From positions 1 through 24,156 of IMG/VR virus record IMGVR_UViG_3300042691_000027: DNA of 24,156 nucleotides. One strand, 5' to 3'. The number at the start of each line of letters is the position of its first letter. The first letter of the stretch is position 1. A program made the translations under genes and the position numbers. The stretch is from a virus. Positions 7,546-15,152 of this stretch are shown here, in pieces. The notes under the pieces are model-generated. The model ran no database searches. It saw only the letters and a list, made by a program, of their open reading frames with translations, and had not been told where the DNA came from.

Positions 7546-9231
7546 TTAAGCCGTACGTGGGGCAGTGAACGTACCAAACAAATCTCCAATATCCCCAGCA
7601 CTTGCACGGCGTCGACGCTCAGCAGCATCGTAAAGACCGCCGACATAAGAACCATACTGAAGCCCAGCAGTAGGGCCGCTAGTAGGAATCAAGTTTGCAC
7701 CCGTAACTGCGGTGTTAACTCGGTTCTTAAGGGCAGCATCTGCGCCTTGCAAGTATGCAGTCTGACTACCAGTTGCGATACCCAAGTCAAAGCGGCGTCC
7801 TTCTGCATTACGCAGTCCAGCATTGCGCGAACCAAACTTACTAAGAGCTTCACGTTTTGCACGAGCACCAGCAGTCTGAACTGCACGCGAACTCTGCATA
7901 CCGAAATAGGCAGGGTCAAAGTACTTAGACTCACCGATGATATTTTGTGCTTCTTGCAGACGTTGGTTAAACAACTCTTGATTAGTCTCACGCAACTGAC
8001 GCAACTCAGCAGTTTGCTGATTGAGCAAGTCTTTTTCCTCAGGAGACAAACCATCACCCGCAAGAGCAGAACCAGCAATTTGACCAGCGGCACGGAGCAA
8101 CATATCCGCTTGATTACGTGGGTCAGTAAACTTAGCCTTGAGTGCTTCAGACAATGTAACAGGAGCCGCAGCAGTACCAGCACCACCAGCGGCAACAGTA
8201 CTAGCAGGAGCAGAAACAGTAGTAGTAGCCGCACCCGCTTTACCCGGGACGTTAACCATCGAACCAGACTGAACCGCAGCGTTAGCGGCTGCTTGCTCCA
8301 TTGCAGGAGTAACTCGCAAACCAGCCTGTGCGTAGGTAGGAGAAGTCTGAGCCGCATAACCAGTGCCAGCATTAGCAGCATCAACGTACGAACTTCCGGC
8401 AGGGCCGCCACCAACCAAAGCTGGAGCTAGATTGGGGTTGTAATAATTCGCAGTACCTAAAGCAGCAGCATTGCCGCCAATTGCCGCAGGAGTATTTACT
8501 GCTAACGTACCAGAGGCGTTAATTGCATTAGCCACTTCTTGCGTGCTTGCTGCCCCTGAACTTAGCCGCGCAGCCAATGTGCTGTCAACTGTGCCGCCGT
8601 ATGCAATATTTTGTGGAGAAATCGCAGTGTTAGTTAGAGGGTCAACAAACTGGCCTAACTCAGGTGACCATACACCAGCCCCAGTACCCGTATTCGTAAT
8701 CACTACGTTGGCAGTAGGAGTTGCTGCAACAGGAGTACCCGCATTTGCAAGAGTAGTAGAGCCAGTACCAACGTTCGCACCTTGCGCAGTAATCGTACCA
8801 GCGTTCATGTAACCACCGATACCGCCGCCAATTGCACCAAACAATGCGCTTCGACCAACGTTCTGACCAGTCGCAGCAGCAGTCACAGCACCAAGACCAG
8901 CACCGACAATAGCGGAACCAATCACCGCACCAGCCGTGGTACTCAGAGCCGCAGTCACAGCAGGCATTGCAGCCGCAACAGCCGTACTAGCAGCAATCGA
9001 ACCGACAATCGCAGGAGCAGCAAACGGAATTGCAATAGCCGCCACAACGCCAACGACAGCTTTTAGACCGCCACCGCCACCGCCTTGAGGGCGAATACCC
9101 ATTGCTTTTACAAGAGCCTTACGCTGCATGGGCGGCAAGTCACCACCGAAAGCAGCTTCAGGTAATTCAGGAACCCCCATAGCAAGCATCTGCTTGCTGG
9201 TAGGCATACGAACAAAAGTTGTTGCGTTCAT
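7546..9231 (-). CDS. Gly/Ala-rich internal virion protein, T7 gp14-like
   Basis: 561 residues; the start ATG overlaps the upstream stop by 4 nt (ATGA). Residues about 56-145 are hydrophobic and Gly/Ala-rich with glycine-zipper stretches such as GAIGGGIGGYM. The middle is low-complexity Ala/Thr/Gly. Residues about 385-430 form a coiled coil (LNQQTAELRQLRETNQEL). The C-terminus has an Arg/Gly/Ala pattern with SRAVQTAGARAKREAL and LYDAAERRRRAS. Similar C-termini occur in gp14-like internal proteins of podoviruses, as I recall them. In T7, gp14 inserts in the outer membrane as part of the ejection channel, and this role is inferred here from composition and gene order. It could instead be another structural protein. 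Confidence 0.65.
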   Translation of the reverse strand: MNATTFVRMPTSKQMLAMGVPELPEAAFGGDLPPMQRKALVKAMGIRPQGGGGGGLKAVVGVVAAIAIPFAAPAIVGSIAASTAVAAAMPAVTAALSTTAGAVIGSAIVGAGLGAVTAAATGQNVGRSALFGAIGGGIGGYMNAGTITAQGANVGTGSTTLANAGTPVAATPTANVVITNTGTGAGVWSPELGQFVDPLTNTAISPQNIAYGGTVDSTLAARLSSGAASTQEVANAINASGTLAVNTPAAIGGNAAALGTANYYNPNLAPALVGGGPAGSSYVDAANAGTGYAAQTSPTYAQAGLRVTPAMEQAAANAAVQSGSMVNVPGKAGAATTTVSAPASTVAAGGAGTAAAPVTLSEALKAKFTDPRNQADMLLRAAGQIAGSALAGDGLSPEEKDLLNQQTAELRQLRETNQELFNQRLQEAQNIIGESKYFDPAYFGMQSSRAVQTAGARAKREALSKFGSRNAGLRNAEGRRFDLGIATGSQTAYLQGADAALKNRVNTAVTGANLIPTSGPTAGLQYGSYVGGLYDAAERRRRASAGDIGDLFGTFTAPRTA

Positions 9232-9716
9232 TTCATAGCCTCCGTCAAATCGAGTCGCATGTGTGTATACACAGGCTTAAAACCATAACGAGAAATCACC
9301 CGCTCCATTGCTGGGGATACCCATCCCTCAATGACTCGGACACTATTCATATACGCCCAACCACAAAGCATCTTCCAATACTTCTCGTGTAAGGCGTCTA
9401 GGTCAGTACCACCAAGGGCGACGATGTTCATTGCAGCCATCTTAGGGTACGGAATTACTTCAATCGCTAGTGCTAACTTCACACTCTTAGTGATTGTTTT
9501 ATCAGATTTCACAACAAAGATATACATCTTTCCAGCAAGTGCTGCGTTGTAAATGTCATCAACACTCATCTCTCCGTGCATCGCCCGCTTGATACAACGT
9601 TCGAGCAGTGGCTTAGTGGCAGGCCAATAAGCGTCAAAATGCTCCTTGGTTGCAAGGAGCAATGGCTCAAAATCGTCAAGAGGTAGCGGGTCAAAGCCCG
9701 GAACTTGTGTACTCAT
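9228..9716 (-). CDS. GNAT-fold-like protein, T7 gp13-like position
   Basis: 162 residues, joined by ATGA overlaps to genes on both sides. The layout suits a GNAT acetyltransferase fold: an early helical part, strand YIFVV at about 70, then LALAIEVIP and MNIVALGG, helix EKYWKMLCGWAYMN, and the ending RVISRYGFKPVYTHMRLDL, which is typical of the last GNAT strands. The usual acetyl-CoA loop, (Q/R)-x-x-G-x-(G/A), is not visible after MNIVALGG, so catalysis is doubtful. T7 gp13, encoded between the nozzle and gp14, is described as having a similar fold and acts in internal core assembly. A structural or assembly role is therefore inferred. Confidence 0.6.
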   Translation of the reverse strand: MSTQVPGFDPLPLDDFEPLLLATKEHFDAYWPATKPLLERCIKRAMHGEMSVDDIYNAALAGKMYIFVVKSDKTITKSVKLALAIEVIPYPKMAAMNIVALGGTDLDALHEKYWKMLCGWAYMNSVRVIEGWVSPAMERVISRYGFKPVYTHMRLDLTEAMK

Positions 9717-10690
9717 GCGCTTTGATATTTCTTGAGTAGTGCATCAAAAAAGTCTTTACCCTTAGCCTGAACAATCTTGGCTGGGATAACGTACTCACCT
9801 GCGGATACACGGATAGGGATGCTATCGCTAGTACCAGTGCCGGGGCCAACAACCTTACCGCCTGCGGCAGCATGGTCACCCATAGTGACGTAACCACCTT
9901 CAGCCATGCTCATGACAGGTTGCTCTGCCATACCAGTCTGTGTACCCATACCGCCCATTGCACCCATAGACTGCTGCGCCGTACGCACCGCAAGCAGGAT
10001 AACGAAGATTAGACCTTGGTCGTATTCAGGCGACAAGTCTTGCTCACCAGCCATACCTTGCTGAATTGCAAACTGACGCACATACTTGTACATGTCAGGA
10101 TTCTGAAGTGCAGTCATAGCCAGTTGACCAGCCATGTTCAGTTCTTCAGCGGTAATCTCACCAGTCTGGACACCAGCCATGATGGCATTAGAAATCTGTT
10201 GAACTTGTTGTGGGTTCTTACGCATGAAGTCTTGCAATTGCATCTCCAACATTTGAGGAGACATGCGTGGTTGGCTTGGGCCTGCCATACCAGTAGGGCG
10301 AACAGGCATACCGTTTGCACCAACCATACCACCCTCAGCGTAAGTAGGCTGGAGACGGAAATCAAATGCAGGTGCGTTCGGGTTAGATGCCACAGTACCA
10401 GTCTGAGTTAGTTGCTGCGACTGTTGTGCAATCGCTTGCTCATTGACAGTAAGTTGTGGAGAGCCGGAGCCTAGCAATCCCTGAAGCGACTGAGGTAGGT
10501 CAAGTGAGGTAGTAGGTGCGGGAAGGTCGGCCTGAATTATGGGCGCAGTTGGAGCCATCTGCGGGGCTGGCGCAGCGGTCAAGTTAGTAGCCATCGGCCC
10601 TTGCGGGGTAGGCTGCGCAGCCTGTGGGAGCGAAGCCGGAGCCTTCGCTTGCATATTCAAGATAGAGAGAACCGGGTTCTGAGCAGCCAT
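9713..10690 (-). CDS. Accessory virion protein with C-terminal SDSIP/EYVIP module
   Basis: 325 residues; start ATG at 10690 with an AAAGGA ribosome site lying in the end of the upstream gene. Residues 1-130 are Pro/Ala/Gln-rich and probably disordered. Residues about 140-235 are helical (MLEMQLQDFMRKNPQQV, ITAEELNMAGQLAMTAL). Met/Gly-rich residues follow. The C-terminus (about 275-322) carries a conserved phage module with VVGPGTGTSDSIPIRVSAG, EYVIPA and then KGKDFFDALLKKY. I recall this module at the ends of various phage virion and tape-measure-like proteins, but its function is not known to me. The gene precedes the ejection genes, so it is probably a virion or assembly component. Confidence 0.6.
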   Translation of the reverse strand: MAAQNPVLSILNMQAKAPASLPQAAQPTPQGPMATNLTAAPAPQMAPTAPIIQADLPAPTTSLDLPQSLQGLLGSGSPQLTVNEQAIAQQSQQLTQTGTVASNPNAPAFDFRLQPTYAEGGMVGANGMPVRPTGMAGPSQPRMSPQMLEMQLQDFMRKNPQQVQQISNAIMAGVQTGEITAEELNMAGQLAMTALQNPDMYKYVRQFAIQQGMAGEQDLSPEYDQGLIFVILLAVRTAQQSMGAMGGMGTQTGMAEQPVMSMAEGGYVTMGDHAAAGGKVVGPGTGTSDSIPIRVSAGEYVIPAKIVQAKGKDFFDALLKKYQSA

Positions 10691-10693
10691 GAT

Positions 10694-11041
10694 TTATCCT
10701 TTCAATTGGGCGATGAGCGAGTTGACGGTATTCCGCAACGCAGCCACATCATTTGCAAGAAGTTGAACATCGTTAATTAACTTTCCATAGTCGTCCAAAT
10801 CCGGCACGTTTTGCCCACTAATAGTATACCCCTTACCTGTCGCTGTGACACGAGAAAATGTAGGGTTAGGAGCAGAGTTGACACGGAGTTGACCACGGGT
10901 AAGAGCTTTACTTTGCAGGTCTGCCTCGCCACGAATACCTGCGAGGAGTTCGACGTTCTCTTTGAGTGAGCGAAGAATCTGACCTTGCCACTCTGTAACG
11001 TTACCTGTTGGTACAGAAGGTACAGCAGTAAATCGAGCCAT
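10694..11041 (-). CDS. Small virion-associated protein with C-terminal coiled coil
   Basis: 115 residues; ATG at 11041 overlaps the stop of the nozzle-like gene by one base (TAATG), with a GAGGAC ribosome site upstream. The N-terminus is Pro/Val-rich (AVPSVPTGNVTEWQGQILRS), followed by a helix, a short beta-like centre, and a C-terminal heptad helix (LINDVQLLANDVAALRNTV). I do not recognise a named family. Coupling to the nozzle-like gene and the coiled coil suggest a small structural or trimerising component. Confidence 0.6.
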   Translation of the reverse strand: MARFTAVPSVPTGNVTEWQGQILRSLKENVELLAGIRGEADLQSKALTRGQLRVNSAPNPTFSRVTATGKGYTISGQNVPDLDDYGKLINDVQLLANDVAALRNTVNSLIAQLKG

Positions 11042-13662
11042 TATGCAGTCCTCAATCCAAATGGGGTTTCCCCTAGGTGAATCGCACGCACCCGAGCAGA
11101 CCCCGATACACCGACCTCGAACGTATCTGAGCGGTATCCAGTGGGGAGGCGGAATACGTCACCGGACGACACCGTTGCTTGGAAGGCCAATTGCTTATCG
11201 ACCCACAAGCGGAAAGTAATTGGAAGAACACCTTGAACGTCTTTAAGTGTGCGTGTCAAGTTGTCACCGTTGATGACAGTGGAGTTGAGCGTACCGAAGT
11301 TGATGACTCGGTTACCAAGTGAGTCAATGCGGTCATACGGGCCATTGAGGTCACCCAATCCTTTAAGGTAGAAGACCGTGCCAGAAGTATCCGCAGTCGT
11401 ACCAACATCAATACCAACATCGGCATATGTAAACGTGGTCGTGTTGACTACGGTTACAACAACTTGTTTATCGTTGAATGACTGACCAATACCCGACGTA
11501 AAACCAGATATGCTAATCCGTGCACCTGTAATCAAACCATGTGGAGTAGTAGTAACAATAGTCGCCACGTTACTGGCACGAGCGTATGAAGCGGTCTGGG
11601 TTTCAGTACCGTACTCACCCCACACTGTAAAGTTGTAGACAGGCACGTTAGCGTTGTACTCGGCAATAGCCTGTGCTTCAGCGTCAGGGGTTTCGTAGTC
11701 AGCCACAATACGTGCTGCACCAAGATTTAAGAAGTCTTTGGTGACAATCGTCTTAGACTTCCACTCCATTGCAGACAGCGGCTGAGTTTCCAAGTCCCAC
11801 TCATACAAACCACCCACATTGTCAGGGGTGTAGTAGAACGAGTTGGTCTGTGCGTCATACCACGCAGCAGTAAATTTATAGTTGATTTGTACAAAAAAGC
11901 CGCCGATACGGTCGTCACGTTCAAAGATGAAAGACGCAGTACCATCAGAGCCAAAGTACTTACCGTTGTAGAAACGACCAACCACGTTCTCTAGGTCAAC
12001 AGCTTCAGGCCATGTGTCCCAGTCATGGACGAACTTGGTAATCAAATCCATACCAGCCGATGGGTTATATACAGCAAGACCACCAAAGGTAGCGTAAGCC
12101 ACGCCGTAGCCCATATTAACAATTGACCGCTTCGAGACACAGGGGAACAGCGTGTCGATACGAGCGTAAGCCATCGTAGCAGGGCTACCACCAGATACTT
12201 GGTACGGATATTCTTTGGTCAACACGAGGATATATCCGCCTACGGAGGCAATACCAACAATGTCGTACTCGAATGTCAGCGCATACTTGGCAGGCCAAGC
12301 ATGTGGAATATTTGGTTCGGAAAAGAACAACTGATTACCAACAAAACCAGCCAGAATGTTATTCTGTGCTGCGATAAGTCCTTGCAGATTTTCAGGAGGT
12401 GGGTCATATTCGTCAGTCCCCAAAATATCGAACAGACTGCGTGAGTCAAAGTCGTCCGTAAATGTGTAACTGCCGTCACCCCAATACCGGGCAGGCTTAT
12501 CCAAAGTTTCAGCAACGTCGTGATACAACGTACCAGCGGTCTCGGCCTTGTCAGCCACGTTACCTGCGGTCTGCGCGTACTCAAATGTATAGTCGTCAAT
12601 GATGTCGGTGACTACACCGCCTGTAATATTGAACGACGAATCAGTACACCCACTAATTTTGAAGCGGTCATCAATTGCCAAGTTGTGGTGATTGTTAAGC
12701 GTTACACGCGATACGTTGCTGGTACGGCTAACTCGGGCCAGACCAGTGGGGAACCACAGGGTAGCAAGGCGGTAGTACTCAGTACCAGCAGAAGACGCAA
12801 GCGTACGATACAAGCGCACACCACGCACAAAGTTGCTGCCCGTAGGTTTTGCAATAGGTAGATTGCTGACCGTAACCAACTGACCTTCCTTGATATACAA
12901 GTTATCGGATGGCTCAGACGCAATAGATTCTTCTTCCCACGGTGTATACCATGTATATACATAGTTCCGTGGAATGGTGTTACCAGCAAGTGATACACGA
13001 CCATTAGAGTCCGAAGTCGTAGAAACTTGTTCGCCGGGGCTGAAGTAAGTGAATGTGGTGTCATTGACCACAGTCACCTCAGCGTTAGTTGCGTTAAAGG
13101 TAGCCACAGTAGACGTAGCAGCAGGGAATCCGCTGATAGTCACAATCATCCCGGTACGCAACTCGTGATTACCAGAAGTCACTACCGTGGCGTAGTTACC
13201 AGCATCACGCGCACGACTGGCGGATGTTTTCTGACTGAACGAAGCTGAAGTAGTTGTTAGCTTTGTTTCAGGTAGCGGTAGGCCAAGGTCATAAGAACTA
13301 TTAGGGTACGGCACGCTACCATTGGTTGCCAACTCATAGTTAGAAACCTTGGGGACACCATCACCAGTGTAGTAGAACCGCTGCTCTGCATCTTCAGACG
13401 CCGAAGCAGTAACAATGTCAACGTCGGTCGTCCACGTCAACCACTTGAGGTCATTGAAATTGTTTGGGTTACGCAACGCGTATAGCGTCTTAATAGTGCC
13501 ATTACGGTCTACGTTGCCAGCCAAATACGGTAGGCGATAGGGAATCAAATCGCCTGAGTACAGTTTGACGTTAAACGCTACCTGCGCCGCAGCGTCAGGC
13601 AGCAACTCCGAAGCAATCTTCGGGGCTTCTCCTAGGAATTTAACAATCTTAACTGCTGCCAT
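11041..13662 (-). CDS. Tail nozzle / tail tubular B-like protein with triplicated beta domain
   Basis: 873 residues. The N-terminus (VKIVKFLGEAPKIASELLPD, then AAAQVAFNVKLYSGDLIPYR) resembles large tail proteins of environmental podoviruses. Repeated Trp/Tyr/Gly blocks over residues 60-620 suggest a propeller-like core. Three copies of a small beta domain interrupt it at about 160-215, 318-375 and 700-755. Each has an (H/N)-(G/E/N)-L turn, then an xISG(F/C) strand, FN, and TFxY. I associate this pattern with domains annotated as FCCH-like in phages. Size and position before the gp13- and gp14-like genes suit a T7 gp12-like nozzle. The exact assignment is inferred. Confidence 0.6.
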   Translation of the reverse strand: MAAVKIVKFLGEAPKIASELLPDAAAQVAFNVKLYSGDLIPYRLPYLAGNVDRNGTIKTLYALRNPNNFNDLKWLTWTTDVDIVTASASEDAEQRFYYTGDGVPKVSNYELATNGSVPYPNSSYDLGLPLPETKLTTTSASFSQKTSASRARDAGNYATVVTSGNHELRTGMIVTISGFPAATSTVATFNATNAEVTVVNDTTFTYFSPGEQVSTTSDSNGRVSLAGNTIPRNYVYTWYTPWEEESIASEPSDNLYIKEGQLVTVSNLPIAKPTGSNFVRGVRLYRTLASSAGTEYYRLATLWFPTGLARVSRTSNVSRVTLNNHHNLAIDDRFKISGCTDSSFNITGGVVTDIIDDYTFEYAQTAGNVADKAETAGTLYHDVAETLDKPARYWGDGSYTFTDDFDSRSLFDILGTDEYDPPPENLQGLIAAQNNILAGFVGNQLFFSEPNIPHAWPAKYALTFEYDIVGIASVGGYILVLTKEYPYQVSGGSPATMAYARIDTLFPCVSKRSIVNMGYGVAYATFGGLAVYNPSAGMDLITKFVHDWDTWPEAVDLENVVGRFYNGKYFGSDGTASFIFERDDRIGGFFVQINYKFTAAWYDAQTNSFYYTPDNVGGLYEWDLETQPLSAMEWKSKTIVTKDFLNLGAARIVADYETPDAEAQAIAEYNANVPVYNFTVWGEYGTETQTASYARASNVATIVTTTPHGLITGARISISGFTSGIGQSFNDKQVVVTVVNTTTFTYADVGIDVGTTADTSGTVFYLKGLGDLNGPYDRIDSLGNRVINFGTLNSTVINGDNLTRTLKDVQGVLPITFRLWVDKQLAFQATVSSGDVFRLPTGYRSDTFEVGVSGSARVRAIHLGETPFGLRTA

Positions 13663-13664
13663 GT

Positions 13665-14120
13665 CTATACCATTTCAAAGTGCGGCCCGTCAATGAACGG
13701 ACGCTTGTTTTGTTTTCGACGCTCGTCGATGTAGTAGTTCATGGCTTCTTCCATCGTGCCACGCCACAGACGAATGTCAGGAACATTCCATGCTGCACCC
13801 CAACGAATCGGCACATTGCACTCAATTGCTGCCTGCTTCATCGCGTCAGCAACGTCGTCATATAGGTTAAGTTCCCACGAAGGGCGACTTCCAAGGAACG
13901 CCATCAAGTCAACTGCGCGACCAGCCACATGTGTGCCGCCCTCTGCAATCTGACTTGCCCCCTGCTCAAATAACTCCCGCTGCCGCGCTGCTGTGCGTAC
14001 CCCCTCGATGACTGCAAAATCAACCTTGGTGTACTTGATAGCCAGCATGACGCAACCAACAAGACGGTCATCAACCCCCTTGAGTTTGCTTAGGCTGCGA
14101 GCGGATAGTTGGAAACTCAT
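13665..14120 (-). CDS. Endolysin, M15-type L,D-carboxypeptidase / L-alanyl-D-glutamate peptidase
   Basis: 151 residues, about the usual length for single-domain phage M15 endolysins. The family zinc ligands are visible: H64 and D71 in GTHVAGRAVD and H147 in DGPHFEM. The early helix EGVRTAARQRELFEQGAS matches the conserved (R-T)-x(4-5)-Q-x-x-(L/Y)-(F/Y) motif of T5-type and Listeria-type enzymes. There is no signal peptide, so it needs the holin to reach the periplasm. Its start overlaps the holin stop (ATGA). The predicted role is cutting peptide bonds in peptidoglycan at the end of infection. Confidence 0.88.
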   Translation of the reverse strand: MSFQLSARSLSKLKGVDDRLVGCVMLAIKYTKVDFAVIEGVRTAARQRELFEQGASQIAEGGTHVAGRAVDLMAFLGSRPSWELNLYDDVADAMKQAAIECNVPIRWGAAWNVPDIRLWRGTMEEAMNYYIDERRKQNKRPFIDGPHFEMV

Positions 14121-14506
14121 TTCTTGAACACCTGTGCAATGTTGGGGAGCACCTTCTCTGCACTACGACCAATGACATAGCCACCGATACCTAGTTCAAC
14201 AATGTCCCACAACTTAATGTACTCGGCTTCAGACAAGTTGGGAGCAGCCCAACCGAACCAACGAGCCACAATCAGTGCCCCGAAAGTCAGCATGAGGATA
14301 GGACGCCAGTTGGCGGCAAGCCAATGTTCACTTGCAGCCTCAGCCTTGACAATCTCACCTCGTACAGTCAACTCAGTGAGTTCACCTTTTTGCGCCATCT
14401 CCATCAGCGCAAGTTTGGCTTGGTCTTTCTTTTCTTGGTCAGGCCACAAGCGGTCGATTAACTGACCACCTATGTTAAGTACTGCGGTTAACGGGTCTGC
14501 TGCCAT
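14117..14506 (-). CDS. Holin, 3TM-holin-type
   Basis: 129 residues. Residues 1-60 are an amphipathic charged helix with WPDQEKKDQAKLALMEMAQK. A conserved NWRP (66-69) leads into hydrophobic helices at about 69-88 (ILMLTFGALIVARWFGWAAP) and about 101-115 (DIVELGIGGYVIGRS). This arrangement, including the W-R-P entry to the first strong membrane helix, matches the holin family first noted near gene-transfer-agent clusters (GTA_holin_3TM). It lies directly before the endolysin and overlaps it by 4 nt. The inferred role is making inner-membrane holes to release the endolysin. Confidence 0.8.
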   Translation of the reverse strand: MAADPLTAVLNIGGQLIDRLWPDQEKKDQAKLALMEMAQKGELTELTVRGEIVKAEAASEHWLAANWRPILMLTFGALIVARWFGWAAPNLSEAEYIKLWDIVELGIGGYVIGRSAEKVLPNIAQVFKK

Positions 14507-14514
14507 GTGACCTC

Positions 14515-14799
14515 CTATTTGTCTGCCTTACCATCAATCTTCTTGAAGATAAGTCCCATCATGTCTTCAAGTTTTGTGAAGCCATCTTTCATGTCTTGTT
14601 TCAGTTCCACCATGTCGTCCTTGACGCCTTTAATGGCTTCCTTGAAATCATCACGGCGGACGAAATCCTCGTGCATCTTGGTGTCCATTGTTCTCAAGTC
14701 CTTCTTCAGTTCTTGAATGGCGTCCCAGATGATTTTTAGAATCCAACCACCACAGAACCCAGCGATGGCAACCGCCCAGTTAAAAACCACCTGCTCCAT
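14515..14799 (-). CDS. Small membrane-anchored coiled-coil protein, holin-like
   Basis: 94 residues. One hydrophobic helix near the N-terminus (about 7-27, NWAVAIAGFCGGWILKIIW) is followed by a long charged coiled coil (28-88) rich in Lys, Asp and Met. One membrane segment plus an extended helix recalls XhlA/hemolysin-type lysis accessory proteins and some spanin-like proteins, though the membrane and coiled-coil order here is N-to-C reversed from XhlA. Adjacency to the holin and endolysin supports a lysis role. I do not recognise the exact family. Confidence 0.6.
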   Translation of the reverse strand: MEQVVFNWAVAIAGFCGGWILKIIWDAIQELKKDLRTMDTKMHEDFVRRDDFKEAIKGVKDDMVELKQDMKDGFTKLEDMMGLIFKKIDGKADK

Positions 14800-14820
14800 G
14801 ATGCCCCTTTCATTGAATTC

Positions 14821-14970
14821 TTATTTGGCTTTTTTCATGCACTTACCCATCGCCTTGCACTTAGCAGGACTAGGACAACCAGCACATGGTTTGAAAGTCA
14901 TACCGCCCTTGGCGTAGCCCATAGGCTTTTTAGCGGGGGCTTTCTTAACACCGGGTTTCTTGTTCATCAT
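14821..14970 (-). CDS. Cys-rich basic mini-protein (49 aa)
   Basis: A 49-codon gene with AAGGAG 7 nt upstream of ATG at 14970. An immediately following second ATG is an alternative start. The product is a Lys/Ala/Pro-rich N-terminus (KKPGVKKAPAKKPMGYAKGG) followed by four cysteines spaced C-x2-C-x5-C-x5-C (CAGCPSPAKCKAMGKC) and a Lys tail. The cysteines could bind zinc or another metal. Its ribosome site lies in the last codons of the upstream membrane gene, so the two are probably coupled. Similar tiny GGM-x-x-K-x-C-x-G-C proteins occur in other phages as far as I recall. Function unknown. Confidence 0.65.
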   Translation of the reverse strand: MMNKKPGVKKAPAKKPMGYAKGGMTFKPCAGCPSPAKCKAMGKCMKKAK

Positions 14971-14972
14971 GG

Positions 14973-15152
14973 TCAAACTCCTTTAAGGACGATAGTTACA
15001 ATGATGCCTGCCATACCAACTATCAAAGTACCAGCAGACCCAATCAAAATCATTTCCATACGGTCAAGACGCTTGACCAGCGTACCGTACCGCTCTGCGC
15101 TAATCACCTCATGGGTGATTAACTTGGCTTCAAGTTCCTTGACCGTTGGCAT
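14973..15152 (-). CDS. Small single-helix membrane protein, holin-like (59 aa)
   Basis: 59 residues from ATG at 15152, chosen over an upstream in-frame ATG at 15224. The internal start has a GAGAGG ribosome site, and the extra 24 residues would be an odd Arg/Leu stretch overlapping most of the preceding gene. Residues 1-33 form a charged helix (MPTVKELEAKLITHEVISAE). Residues 34-57 are one strong membrane helix (MILIGSAGTLIVGMAGIIVT). N-terminal charged helix then C-terminal membrane anchor is the XhlA-like order. A lysis accessory or holin partner role is inferred from the neighbours. Two small inverted repeats lie inside the coding sequence. Confidence 0.65.
   Translation of the reverse strand: MPTVKELEAKLITHEVISAERYGTLVKRLDRMEMILIGSAGTLIVGMAGIIVTIVLKGV
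15062..15121. repeat. Two adjacent perfect inverted repeats inside the membrane-protein gene
   Basis: The first is GGTCAAG (15062-15068), a 3-nt loop and CTTGACC (15072-15078). The second is TAATCACC (15101-15108), a 5-nt loop and GGTGATTA (15114-15121). Both lie within the coding sequence of the 59-aa membrane protein; the second ends close to the overlap with the preceding gene. They could form RNA hairpins but may be chance. Confidence 0.45.

Noticed and set aside
7513-8430. 305-codon open frame on the plus strand, and other long plus-strand frames such as 1202-1978 and 3245-3919
   Set aside because: They lie antisense to well-supported minus-strand genes, encode Ser/Thr/Arg- or Leu-rich products with no domain logic, and break the uniform gene direction.
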